Assembly (NCBI GenBank): GCA_032622095.1
Contig: CP136063.1
Span: forward strand, 275,211,426-275,275,425
Source: Siphonodentalium dalli
Taxonomy: Eukaryota > Mollusca > Scaphopoda > Gadilida > Siphonodentaliidae
Direction of reading: 5' to 3'
DNA length: 64,000 nucleotides
Shown: piece after piece, positions 1 through 10,439 of the stretch
How the letters are laid out: every line of letters begins with the position of its first letter
How positions within the stretch are numbered: position 1 is the stretch's first letter
Notes under the pieces: generated by a model
The model's input: the letters and a program-made list of their open reading frames with translations, nothing else
Database searches by the model: none
What the model was told of the DNA's origin: nothing
Made by a program: the position numbers and the translations under genes

Positions 1-604
1 CCAATGAAAACAAATGTTCAAATGTGTTGCTGTCCACTCAAGCAGGGAGCAATCAACAGAAATTAGGCCACAGTGTTAAGAGATATGGTGGTCAGATTTA
101 ACTTGGTTATGAACCCATGACCCAGAACTCAACTGAGCCCAATTTTTCAATGACCAACAAGCATGGCATGAAAATTCTCAATAATAAAACATTATTTATG
201 GTAGTTGTCTTTCTGAATAAAAATAATCATTTAATTTCATGAATCAAGAAAAATTAAGTCTCCTCTCATGGTCTTTAGATATGATATCATGTATATATGA
301 AATGCACTTTCGAAAAAAATCTGTTTTACAGTAGTTCTCGGTACCTGAACACAGTGAACTTTTAAAGATTTTTCATGCCATAAAAGTAAAGTAAATGAGA
401 TTATAATAACCAAATGTCCAATGGTTCTTATGTATGGTACCACAGTAATCTCTTGTACAAAATTTCACAAAGATATTCCTGATAGATTTAGAGAAAATAC
501 ATTTTGAAATACCGCGGGCCTTATATAAGCCGGTGTTAGTTTCGGTCCTATTTTTTTATTTAAGTATGTTTTATCTAGGTTTTGGATCATGTAAAAAATA
601 TTAC
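1..604. other. Unassigned AT-rich sequence
   Basis: I see no exon, RNA gene or transposon end here. Open frames are short and have no recognisable composition. Confidence 0.5.
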
Positions 605-743
605 CTACAACTCGTCCCCAGTTTATAGCGGAATTTACAAACTCGTCCAGTAAATTAGGTCTTGACCTCGCCAAAGGTTCGGTCCAGACCTAATTTACTG
701 GACTTGTTTTGTAAATTCTGCTATAAACTGGGGGCGAGTTGTA
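605..743. repeat. Foldback palindrome, ~139 bp
   Basis: The left arm begins TACAACTCGTCCCCAG (about 605-660). It is repeated as reverse complement at about 688-743, ending GGGGCGAGTTGTA, with a short loop around CTTGACCTCGCC. The arms differ at only a few positions. The form fits a foldback MITE; I found no other copy in the window. Confidence 0.85.
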
Positions 744-1260
744 GACCCTCTATATGTAAGACAAACCAGATATGTAATTTATGGTTGGTTTGCAACAAAT
801 AACACATCCATTATTAAAATATTTTACAATATACTTGTTTACAATATACATTCCTTTACTTTCTTACAATGGGCGTTATTGTTGCTCGAATTATATCCAC
901 AATTAGATGTAGATAGCGAACAATAATACGAAATATTCATTTCAGTTGGGTACTCACAGCCAAGATGGCGGCCAAACTGGTGGCCATAAATTGAATAGTG
1001 TTCGATATTGTCACATTATATTTTCCACGATTGTCATAATATCAATATGTATAGACGAAACGGTGCATATATCATCTATAGTCTCCTATTGAAACTGTCT
1101 TTGTTCGTATTGTGCAGATAGTAGCATTTTGTGAGGACGAAAACACTCAGTGAATAATCGGGATGTGGTATTCGAAATCCATTCTCCATTAAGCGCCGAT
1201 AATGCCCGGAACCGTAGATGCGCCGAATAGTCATATTATGACTTCCAAGATGCATAATAA
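744..1260. other. Unassigned intergenic sequence
   Basis: No feature recognised. A GCCAAGATGGCGGCC patch at about 960 is the only GC-rich spot. Confidence 0.4.
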
Positions 1261-1278
1261 CAGTACCTGAGCTGATTC

Positions 1279-1533
1279 TTATTTTCCATATTGAAGATTA
1301 TCTGAACCAGCATCCGCCTCTTCGTCGGAATAATCTATCTCGCTCACACCAACATAGACTTCTACACTTCTTGGGAGAACGGTCAAACTTATCGGAATGT
1401 TTCAAACAATACATATATACAGCTCACGATTTTGCCTCGAAAGCTGAGCATTCTTATCCCTATTCTTGGAACGCTTAATTCGTGGTAGCATATGGTATAA
1501 TTCAGCTGCTGCTAATGGGGTATGAAACGTCAT
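1279..1533 (-). pseudogene. Possible decayed coding relic, unknown family
   Basis: On the minus strand a frame starting ATG at 1533 runs 84 codons with a single TGA (1404-1402), ending TAA at 1279. The first part is rich in Lys/Arg/Gln/Asn (including RIKRSKNRDKN). The second part is acidic (including SEIDYSDEEADAGSD). That composition looks more protein-like than most short frames nearby, but I recognise no family, and 84 codons with one stop can arise by chance. It faces away from a second frame at 1535-1756 on the plus strand. Confidence 0.25.
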
Positions 1534-1534
1534 A

Positions 1535-3090
1535 TTGCGAGATAAACTGGAAAGCTGTACGGTTGATGAGTATACCAGCTTCCAGGAGGACCTCTCTACC
1601 TACTTATTTATCAGATTTTGTGACCAGGTCAGTGCAGATAACAACATGTACATAATAGTACTCAATATATGGTTCGTCAATCCACATATATACTCATCAA
1701 ACGCATTGACGTACCTGGACAACTTCTGTATGGGGCTTCGGAAATTGAAAACCTAACGTTTGGCCGATGCCTCTCTGCAAAGGACGTCGAATGTACCCAC
1801 ACTTCTTGACCATGATCCTAAACAATCTTGGTGACGTCCATCAGTCGTCTCGTCGAACAGATCCACGCAGATAATAACAATACACGCGGTCCAAGTATGT
1901 GGGCATGTGTCATGATAGTGGAAATGAAATGGGACCATGACTGCACCGCCCCTTCATCGGGTATGTTTAACCCTTTACCCAACAAACCGGCCAAAACCGG
2001 CCAAATAAAGCTTCAACAGCCTAAAATATCTTCGATCTGTCTCAATAGAACTATACAAATATGGATATCATTGGAACCGGCTCCTTGACCACATTGTGAT
2101 GGTTACAGTTATGCCCTGTGCCAATGCATTCTCTTATATATGCGAGTCGACCATAGGTCGCCTCGCATATATAAGAGAATGCATTGGCCTAAAAATAATC
2201 TTTTTTTAACACTTTTTACCATTTTTTCTTACATTCTTTAACAATTTTATAATTTTTAATGTGTTAATGGTCGACTCGCATATATAAGAGAATGCATTGG
2301 CACAGGGCCCTTCTGTTGGGTAAAGGGTTAAGATACATATATGCATGATCTCACGCGTGGCTTTGCTTTCTTTCCTTATACGCTATGATTATATATTCCC
2401 ACCAGTTTGGAAGCCGTTCTTAATCAACTGGACCATGCGTGTACCTTTAGATAATACTATGTAAGTCCCCCGCCCGTAACTGGGTGTGGTCTTAAAGCCT
2501 ATGTCTTTGATAGTTTGGTGATCTGCCACACGCGGGCTGGGTGGTGGTGGTTGAACATACGAGTATCTTTAACACAATGGTGACATGTTTAACGCGAAGA
2601 ATAGCTAGATGAATGTCGCGTTTATGAGACCTTGCAATGAGTTCAAAGCACGTTGGGTACACCAAGTGGTTTCTTGGCAACATCATCATTCCGATCATGT
2701 GCCTGAGACCAAGGTGCTAGAGTCTAAAGATATCATGTACGATCACATGAAGGTCACGTTCGACCTTTGAATGATTTCCACAACGTTCACAGCCATTGCC
2801 GCCGAGACTATATATAACTTATTCTTGAAACAAACACAGTGAATAAATGCAACACAGTTCCCGACATGTTCTTAAATAATACTGACCACGTATTGACACT
2901 AACCATAGGCGATGATGATAACGCACACCTCCATTCTTTGAATGACATACCACCTAACTATCAAGGACGCCGCCCTTTAGACTATACGACTGCCTTGCGA
3001 CAGTATTGTTCTTCACTTTTGGGAGCTCTTCAACAAGACTACTGCGGGACGTCTCAAAGACGTACAACTGGTGTCAAATTGAGCTTATAA
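1535..3090 (+). pseudogene. Region of broken open frames, unknown origin
   Basis: Plus-strand frames at 1535-1756, 1828-1966, 2341-2570 (three stops) and 2839-3090 are open for longer than is typical of this AT-rich sequence. A TTAA-flanked transposon interrupts them at 1971-2327. Short peptides such as QVSADNN and EQIHADNN occur in two of the frames. No domain is recognised. It may be a decayed virus-like or transposon gene block, or chance; I cannot decide from sequence alone. Confidence 0.22.
1971..2327 (+). mobile_element. piggyBac-like MITE, CCCTTTACCCAACA ends
   Basis: TTAA (1967-1970) and TTAA (2328-2331) flank an element starting CCCTTTACCCAACA and ending TGTTGGGTAAAGGG. TTAA target duplications and ends of the form CCC...GGG are features of piggyBac-type transposons. 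The left part (about 1985-2115) is a unique body also found at 39759-40214 and, inverted, at 61420-61811. One complete hairpin of the recurrent CCAATGCATTCTC type lies at about 2121-2187 and a half copy at about 2268-2300. There is no transposase, so the element is non-autonomous. Confidence 0.85.
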
Positions 3091-3238
3091 AGTCGATTTT
3101 TACAATTATACATCAATAGGTCCCCAGAACAAAAATAACTCCAGCCCAATATAGGATTAGGCTGAGCAACATTGGGTGTGGTCATTTTTGGTTCAAGGAT
3201 CAAATCACGATGATCTACACACTTGTCTCAATTTACGC
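3091..3238. other. Short unassigned stretch
   Basis: Continues the broken-frame region up to the end of the large inverted-repeat element. Nothing recognised. Confidence 0.3.
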
Positions 3239-3254
3239 TAAAATATTTCGTTAT

Positions 3255-3364
3255 ATCTATATATATAATTTCATTTTAACGAAATATTAGTTCGGCATAT
3301 CGAAATCAATTAAGATTCCGGTATGTCGAACTAAAATTTCGTTAAAATGAAATAATATATATAG
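3255..3364. repeat. Small hairpin inserted in the left arm
   Basis: ATTTCATTTTAACGAAAT...TTCGGCATATCG pairs with CGGTATGTCGAA...TTTCGTTAAAATGAAAT. The right arm lacks it: there TCTA is followed directly by ATAGA/GACCGG sequence. This hairpin therefore arrived after the arms formed. Confidence 0.75.
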
Positions 3365-4358
3365 ACCGACCGCAGATAAGGGTAGTATCACCCGAAAGGG
3401 TAGAAATGTTGACGCTATCTCCAATTATCCTTGACCCATGGGGGTTCCAAAACACTGAGGTATCCAGGGCGGAGCAGGTGGAAAATATATTTTTTGGACC
3501 TTTTTAGTGTTTTTGACCAAAACCAATAAAACAAGACAAATGTCGAATAAAATATACTTGAATATCAGATATTTATTCTATCTGGGTAGCTTAACATTAA
3601 TGATGTGCAATAAATGATTTTCTCCAACAATTTTTGTGAAAACTTCACAAAAATGTCCAAAAAATGCATCAATTGCAGTGCTTTTTCAAAAAGATTTTCT
3701 ATTAAATTTTAATTTTTTTGTATAAAGCTCTCAGTGGTGCATCAAATGTTCAGCATTATATACCTGATTCATTGATATCAACATCACAAGCACTCATATC
3801 TAACAAGCCGAGAAATTTCTAAAAACTTAACCTTTCCCCTTAAAACTGATATTCTATCTGAAAATACCTATCAAGTCAGAATAGCCCGTTTACTTCCGTT
3901 TTGTTAACCAATTCAGGGTCTTATCGTATATCATGGAATTAGCATGTATCTGATGATGTTTATGTTATGGGAGAGTCTATTTTGTTTACATATTTGATTT
4001 TTTGGGGGTAAATTAGTTAAAATTTTGATTATATTTAAGTGAAAACTTTCTGAAAAATTCCCATGACTTTGTCAGTTTTATTGATACAGCTGCACAACAT
4101 GCACCACAATAAGCATAAATTCATCCCCAATACCAGACATGAAATTCTATAATCATGTACCAGACCAGAATTAAGAAATAAAGTAAAACTTAACCCTACC
4201 CCAAGATAGTTTTCTTAATGCTTTCAATTTTATGCTTTATGCTACTGAACTTGAAAGGTCATTCAGACTAGTTGATATAATTCATACCATATATTGCAAT
4301 AGTACTGCCCACTGATTATGCAATATCATCTTCACTGTCACTGTCAATTTCATCAAAT

Positions 4359-4690
4359 GTGATGGTATCAGTCAATAGCATTCCTGTGCAACATCTTCGG
4401 GGAAGAATGGTTCAAACAGCTCAGGTTGCCTATCTGTCGTCCATCCATGACATGCTACATCGGGAGTGGTTGATTTGGCCACAGTTGCAAGTCTCCACTG
4501 TTTTGTATATCATGTTGGCCCGGTTTAACTGTAGAATTAAAGATTCCTCACATATCAGAAATATCAAGTACCTTCTGTTGATTCTCGAACTTCTGCTGGA
4601 AAATTCATTATCCACCTAGCTTGATTCACTTTCATCGAACGTTGAACATATAAGGCACATGCTAACTCCTCGAGTGTAGTAATCGTGTCA
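4359..4690 (-). pseudogene. Decayed gene fragment in left arm (HxxRAN/W-type)
   Basis: Read on the minus strand, the arm encodes pieces with frameshifts: EESLILQLNRAN near 4540, then GWTTDRQPELFEPFFPEDVA ending in TGC-TAT-TGA near 4375. The right arm encodes the matching GWTAYRQSELFDPISPEDVA with its stop at the same place, so both derive from one protein C-terminal region. The pattern (Leu-Pro-Cys, then a His-x-x-Arg-Ala-Asn/His helix, a Trp, then GW) resembles an uncharacterised protein family common in cnidarian and mollusc predictions and often linked to mobile DNA. That match is from memory and unverified. Confidence 0.5.
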
Positions 4691-5059
4691 CTGTCCAAAC
4701 CCCAATTCATTCCTGAATAAGCCATGACTTCCATATATTTTAATCGTCATTCCAGCAACTTCCAGAAGAGTTTTTTTTTCCTTTTTGGAAGGTAATCATT
4801 ACCCGTGAAGGAATGGAACCCAGTAAGTGCATTCTTCTGTATATTTGACATCTCGATATCACCGTCTTGAATCACCTGCCCATTAGCATCAAATTTGATA
4901 AACTATTATCAGGGGGGTTTAACATTTCCTCCATTGTGCATAAATATGTCATAAAGATGGAAAACTCTCTGACATGACCTCTCTGTCGATTAATATGTCC
5001 TTGAGTTATTGTGGAAAGCGATAGCAGCCACCCAAGGTACACAAGTACAACCAACCCAC

Positions 5060-5840
5060 TAACATACAGTCACTCCATATATACACATAAACAACACACA
5101 AATGACAAGATAGTCACTCACTCTTTACACATACACCTGACCCATGAATATATAGTCAATCCCTGTATACATATACACCACTTTCATTATCATAAGTCAA
5201 TCCTTGTATACCTACTCATCTCACCGTTGGCCACACGGTCACTCCGCGTATACCTATTCGCCACACCTATGGCCAAATAGCTATTTAAGATATACATATA
5301 CACCCCATCCATGACCATAGAGTCACTCCAGGTATAAATATGCATATCACCAATGACCATATAGCCACTCGCTTTATACACGTACCACTCACCCATGACC
5401 ATATACATGTATAGCCACACTTATGTATACCCGTACACCCCACACATGCCATACAGCCATGAGTCACCATCCAGGCACACCAGGTATACTCAAATACCTG
5501 ACCCATGGCCATAAAGTAACCCATGTGGACACATTCATGATCATACAGTCGATCCGTGTAAGCTATTCACCTCACCATACCATACAGCATTGTGTATACA
5601 CTTGTGTATATCCGTACACCCTACACATGACCATACAGCCATGCAGACACACTAGGTATACTCCTACACCTGACCCATGACCATAGAGTCACTCCCTGTA
5701 TACCTGTTCACATCACCATTGGCCATACAGTCACTCCCTGAATACATATTCACCTCACTATTGGCCATACAGTCACTCACTGTTAACCTTTTTGCCACAG
5801 CAATAGTCATATAGCCACTCGTTATAAACATCTATACATG
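5060..5840 (+). repeat. Degenerate minisatellite, block 1
   Basis: Irregular units of roughly 40-50 bp share CACCCATGACCATA, CAGTCACTCC and TGTATACCTATTCACCTCACC. Units vary a lot, so no exact period holds. Open frames in this block are by-products of the repeat. It occupies the loop of the large inverted-repeat element. Confidence 0.8.
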
Positions 5841-5990
5841 ACCATCCACGCGATCGTCAATGAAGACAGGAAGACAGCCCGGTAGGGCTAAGCTACCCCC
5901 GACAATACACTGTTATAATTTATTATGTATTACTGCCACTGTGTCATTCGTGTGTATTGTAAATAAACTATCCTATCCTATCCTATCCAT
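5841..5990 (+). mobile_element. Retroposon 3' tail with (TATCC)n end
   Basis: A non-satellite insert (AGCCCGGTAGGGCTAAGCTA, then AATAAAC) ends in four TATCC units at about 5968-5988. A polyadenylation-like AATAAA followed by a short microsatellite is typical of a SINE or LINE 3' end. The 5' part is missing or unrecognised. Confidence 0.5.
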
Positions 5991-5995
5991 CCAGC

Positions 5996-6096
5996 AATGC
6001 GCAAAGTAATTGACCACTTAACCACAGCAGTATTATGGGTAATTTTTCATTTGTTAAGGGTTCAATTACTTTGGGCATTACTGTACTCCAGGTACA
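5996..6096 (+). mobile_element. Foldback MITE remnant, TACAGTAATGC family
   Basis: The start resembles CAGTAATGCNCAAAGTAATTGA and the end is TTACTTTGGGCATTACTGTA. The interior CACAGCAGTATTATGGGTAA matches the arm of the near-perfect palindrome at 41434-41651. It is a shortened, diverged copy. Confidence 0.6.
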
Positions 6097-6179
6097 CATA
6101 TGCACATAATAACTGTACTAGTACTGTCATTCCACATATACGCTTTACACATATCTGCACATCTATTTTTCCATTCACC

Positions 6180-6590
6180 TCACCCATGATCATACAGAAA
6201 ACACATGTATACATATACAGCCACATGTGACAATACAGCCACACAAGTGGCACCTGTACATCACACCCATGACCATACAGTCACTCAATATATACACAAA
6301 CACACATATGACCATGTATCTACTCTCGCTATTTACATAAACCACAGCAATACCCATATAGCCACATTGGGTACACCTGTACTGGGTACACATAACCATA
6401 GTCACTCCCTGTAAACATATTCACCTCACACATGACCATACATTCACTCCTTGTATACCCATACATCTCACCATGGCCACCCCATTCAAGACCATATACA
6501 TGTAGTTAAACATGTATACCTATTCATATCATTCATGGCCATACATGGCCATAACTCCCTTTATACATATTCACCTCATGTGTGACACAT
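6180..6590 (+). repeat. Degenerate minisatellite, block 2
   Basis: The same CACCCATGACCATACAGTCACTC-type units as block 1 continue after the two inserts at 5841-6096. Confidence 0.75.
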
Positions 6591-6877
6591 TTAAGGTAGA
6601 TCAAAACAATAAACACCTTTCATACCAAAGATAGTTACATTTTACTTGAAAATATATTTCCTGATATTTATGTCAAGTTTGTGTGAGAAACATCCAATAT
6701 TTCTGGTAATGTCAGTTGTGACAAATTAAGTAAATATTAACCAAGGTGCATCAGACATGTTAGTTTTCAATGCATAGAAGGCAGAATAGCCAATTTTATA
6801 CATCACATCAACCACAACTTGTAAGCGATTGTGGGGAACTCTGGTGCAATATCTACCATTTTCCATATTTTAGCAGC

Positions 6878-8291
6878 CAAATATACAGAAGAATGGAGTT
6901 ATTGGGTTCCATTTCTTCACATGTAATAATTACATTTCATCGTTTTTTCCGAATAGGTCAAAAACTCTTCTGGAAGTTGCTGGAAAGATGATTAAAATAT
7001 ATGGAAGTCGTGACTTATTTAGGAACCAATTGGGTTTTGGACAGTGACACGCTTAATACAATCGAGGAGTTAACATGTGGCTTATACATATATGGTCAAC
7101 GTTCGAGAAAAGTGAATTAAGCTAGGTGGGTAATGTTCCAGCAGAAGTTCGAAAATCAGCAGAAGATCTTTCTGCACTTTCACCATGTAAGGAATCTTTA
7201 ATTCTACACTCAAAACGAGCACACATTATACCAAAACAGTGGAGACTTGCAACCGTTGCCAAATCAACCACTCCCTATGTAGCACTTCGTGGATGGACGG
7301 CCTATAGGCAATCTGAGTTGTTTGATCCAATCTCCCCAGAAGATGTTGCATACAAATTATATTGACTGATACCATCACATTTGATGAAATTGATAGTGAC
7401 AGTGAAGATGAGATTGCATAATCCGTGGGCAGTACTATTGCAATATATGGTATGAATTATATCCACTAGTCTGAATGACCTTTCGAGTTGAGTAGCATAT
7501 AGCATAAAATTGAAAGCATTAAGAACACTATCTTGGGGTAGGGTTAAGTTTTACTTTATTTCTTATTTCTGGTCTGGTACATGATTATAGAATTTCATGT
7601 CTGGAATTGGGAATGAATTTATACTTATTGTGGTGCTTGTTGTGTATCAGACACATGCTAGTTCCATGACATATGATAAGACTCTGAATTGGTTAACAAA
7701 ACGGAAGTAAACGGGCTATTCTGACTTGATAGGTATTTTCAGATAGAATATCAGTTTAGGGGAGGGTTAAGTTTTTAGAAATAACTCGGCTTGTTAGATA
7801 TGAGTGCTTGTGATGTTAATATCAATGAATCAGGTATATAATGCTGAAAATTTTGATGCACCACTGAGAGCTTTATACCAAAAAAATGAAAATTTTATAG
7901 AAAATCTTCTGGAAATATTTTTTTAAAAAGCACTGCAATTTATGCATTGTTTGACATTTTTGTAAATTTTTCACAAAAATTGTAGAATATCATTTATTGC
8001 ACATCATTAATGTTAAGCAACCCAGATAGAATATATATCTAATATTCAAGTATATTTTATTAGACATTTGTCTTGTTTTATTGGTTTTCCTGATTATACT
8101 GAAATTTGCAGGTCAAAAACACTAAAAAGGTCAAACAAATATATTTTTCATATGCTCCGCCCTGGATACCTCAGTGTTTTGGAACCCCCCATGGGGCAAG
8201 GATAACTTGAGATAGCGTCAAAATGTCTACCCTTTCCGGCGATACTACCCTCATCGGGGGTCCGGTCTAATAGATATAACGAAATATTTTA
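6878..8291 (-). repeat. Right arm of the large inverted repeat
   Basis: Reverse complement of 3239-4848, beginning near ATACAGAAGAATGG and ending ATAACGAAATATTTTA. Differences from the left arm are scattered point changes and small indels. Confidence 0.8.
7040..7366 (+). pseudogene. Decayed gene fragment in right arm (HxxRAH/W-type)
   Basis: From 7126 a frame is open for 79 codons to the stop at 7365. It includes LSALSPCKESLILHSKRAH, then QWRLATVAKS, then GWTAYRQSELFDPISPEDVA. A second frame just upstream (about 7040-7130) reads NTIEELTCGLYIYG and is joined only through a frameshift. The order Cys-Gly/Arg-Leu-Tyr, Leu-x-x-Cys, His-x-x-Arg-Ala, Trp, Gly-Trp resembles an uncharacterised family frequent in invertebrate mobile-element annotations. 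Its 3' end coincides with that of the left-arm copy. Broken, and presumably not functional. Confidence 0.5.
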
Positions 8292-9220
8292 GTTTTATAA
8301 CGAAATTTTATATTTCTAAATATTACTTCGTTCTAACAAAGTAAAAACGAGTTCACTTGTCAGTAGTCACCTCCCGGGTTCCGTACAGTTTAGATCATGC
8401 CACGAATCTTTACTCTGGCTACGGAGGTAGAGGTTAAAAACATGACAACTTTTGTTTTCGTATCTGTTCTGATGGGAAACACTGAACAAACAACACAGGG
8501 AATATATCTCTAACTATTTCGCAGTAAGTTTAGATGTCTAGGTTGCATGTTTTAAGCGATTTGTGTGAGATATTTTATTGATATGTGTCGCTTCAATCGT
8601 GACATTTCTCCAGGTGATTAATTCAATGTTTATCGTGGTTATAAAATTCCCCCGTCAGATCTTCAAAATGTTCCCAGGATTTGAACAGGTGGAGCAAGAT
8701 CTCGACTGGCATATCTATAGCCAGAGTAGAGACCCGTGGTATATGACCAATTGGAAAACTTCACGTGAGACCGTTGATGAGAGTCGGAATAAAATGGTAA
8801 ACCGTCACCATATAACAAACACGCGGTTATAGCATACCATAATGAACGCTCTCTATATTTATTTTGATAATAAATAACCTTTACTAAATTGTATCGTTCG
8901 GTCTTCCTAAAATGACAAATTCACAAACTGTTTTCATACTCGAATATCCAACTGAAGATAGTACGTTATCTCATATATGTCATGTATGCTGCACGAACTT
9001 CGTTTGAAAATAAAACATAAAAACTGTTTGCAGCTGTTTACTGGGTATTTCCTTCTCTGGAACAGATATTTTATCAACATAAACTTTTGAAAACCAAAAT
9101 ATTGTGTTTGTATTTATAGGGTGTGTTGGCTCAAAGCACAGTGATAAATGTATCTATTCTATAGAATCCACTCGTCGTGTATCAATAACAATTGTCCTCA
9201 GTTCCGAACAGATAATAATT
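8292..9220. other. Unassigned sequence with weak open frames
   Basis: Two plus-strand frames look mildly protein-like: 8398-8511 (ATG-started, 37 codons) and 8578-8832 (84 codons, containing WKTSRETVDESRNK). They could belong to the same decayed block as 1.3-3.1 kb, split by the 5 kb inverted-repeat element. No family recognised. Confidence 0.2.
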
Positions 9221-9367
9221 AAGAAATAAATACACGGTGTAGAGGTGTGTATGGTCAAGTTGTACCACAAAAAACTGATTGTAGGACGACGCGTAGCGGA
9301 GTCCTACAATCAGTTTGTTGTGGTACAACTTGACCATACACACCGATACACCGTGTATTTATTTCTT
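9221..9367. repeat. Foldback palindrome, ~147 bp
   Basis: AAGAAATAAATACACGGTGT (9221) pairs with ACCGTGTATTTATTTCTT near 9367. The inner arms GTCAAGTTGTACCACAAA / TTGTGGTACAACTTGAC are nearly perfect. The apex is around GACGACGCGTAGCGGAGTC. Confidence 0.88.
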
Positions 9368-10213
9368 TTGTAATACGACTGAAAGTTTATGGTCACAATT
9401 CGACTGAATAGTCAACGAAATACTGCGCTTTTTCGGTTTCAGGTGAGAAATCATTTCGTGGTGTAATTCGTATTGGGCGTACTCGATTCTTTGCATGGAG
9501 TACTCTAGTAATTTGTTTGCGTAAATAATCGTTGTGATTGGCTAAAAAACGATGTGTTTTCAGCGGCGCCCGTGCCTTTCATTTAAATTGTACAGGAAAT
9601 ACGATTGCTGTCATTTCTGTGTTGAACGTTGTTGGGACAACATGAATATTATCATCGACTATGGACCATTTTCCTTACACAAAGCGATATAAATGAACTA
9701 GTTTACTAAACTAATCTTATTCCCCTTCTGTACTGGTGAACAAGCGCTTTAATTTTCAACTTGATTCCGAAATATCGAATATGATCGAGATTCGAATCGA
9801 CGAATGCACAGCCCGGCCCCATGGATTTAGTTTGTCATTTAATATACTTATTAAGTAACTTTCTTTGGTCGTAACGTATATCAGTATATAATAACATCAT
9901 TTGGACCATATTCATTGGCAACCAAACTGGTTTCAAGCGAAAAATCGCTAGAAAATTCGCAAGATTGTCAAGATGTAGCAAAATAATTCAAAGGGTTACG
10001 GGTGCGGGTGTACTCCGTTGATGCCCCGTTTGCGCGGAGTTAGAAAAGACGGGAAAAGTCGCGTGCGGCGATATGAATAAACCGATTTTTTTCGTGGTAC
10101 AATTGGAAAAAGTAGAATTGTACCACAAAACTGGAACGAGATAGCCATGGTAACTCGGGCCACTGGCCAATCAGGACATGGCTTTTAAGCATAGTTAGGC
10201 AGGGTCGTATTAC
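9368..10213. mobile_element. Possible 0.85 kb element with 12-bp ends
   Basis: TTGTAATACGAC directly after the palindrome is repeated inverted as GTCGTATTACAA at about 10203-10214. A small hairpin (10094-10126, GTGGTACAATT/AATTGTACCAC) inside shares the GTACCACAAAA...CTG motif with the palindrome at 9221-9367. No coding capacity seen. The end match is short, so confidence is low. Confidence 0.35.
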
Positions 10214-10381
10214 AATAATATTTATATAGAAAACAATATGTCAAGAAAATATGGGATGTAATATATCCTAGCAAGGTCTACCGTGACAGGGACATCTCTG
10301 GCTCAAATTTATTCAACAATATTGAAATTAAACCTAGTATGGTGTGTTTCTGTTGGGTGCGGGTGACAAATTACAGGAATA

Positions 10382-10383
<2 letters not shown>

Positions 10384-10427
<44 letters not shown>
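10384..10427. repeat. (TA)n microsatellite
   Basis: About 22 uninterrupted TA units. Confidence 0.95.
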
Positions 10428-10429
<2 letters not shown>

Positions 10430-10439
10430 GGCTGCGCAA

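Larger units (their letters stand above)
3239..4848 (+). repeat. Left arm of the large inverted repeat
   Basis: About 1.6 kb, matching 6878-8291 in reverse complement. It is longer than the right arm partly because a hairpin was inserted near its outer end (3255-3364). Confidence 0.8.
3239..8291. mobile_element. Large inverted-repeat element, ~5.05 kb
   Basis: The ends are TAAAATATTTCGTTAT (from 3239) and ATAACGAAATATTTTA (to 8291). The arm from the left end to about 4848 matches the reverse complement of about 6878-8291. Shared landmarks include GGGTAGTATC / GATACTACCC, CCAAAACACTGAGGTATCC / GGATACCTCAGTGTTTTGG and CTTCCAGAAGAG / CTCTTCTGGAAG. The arms have diverged by indels and substitutions. 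The roughly 2 kb centre holds a minisatellite, a retroposon tail and a small foldback element. Both arms contain the same decayed gene fragment, pointing outward. This suits a foldback-type or terminally amplified DNA transposon. No intact transposase is visible and I cannot name the superfamily. Confidence 0.8.
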
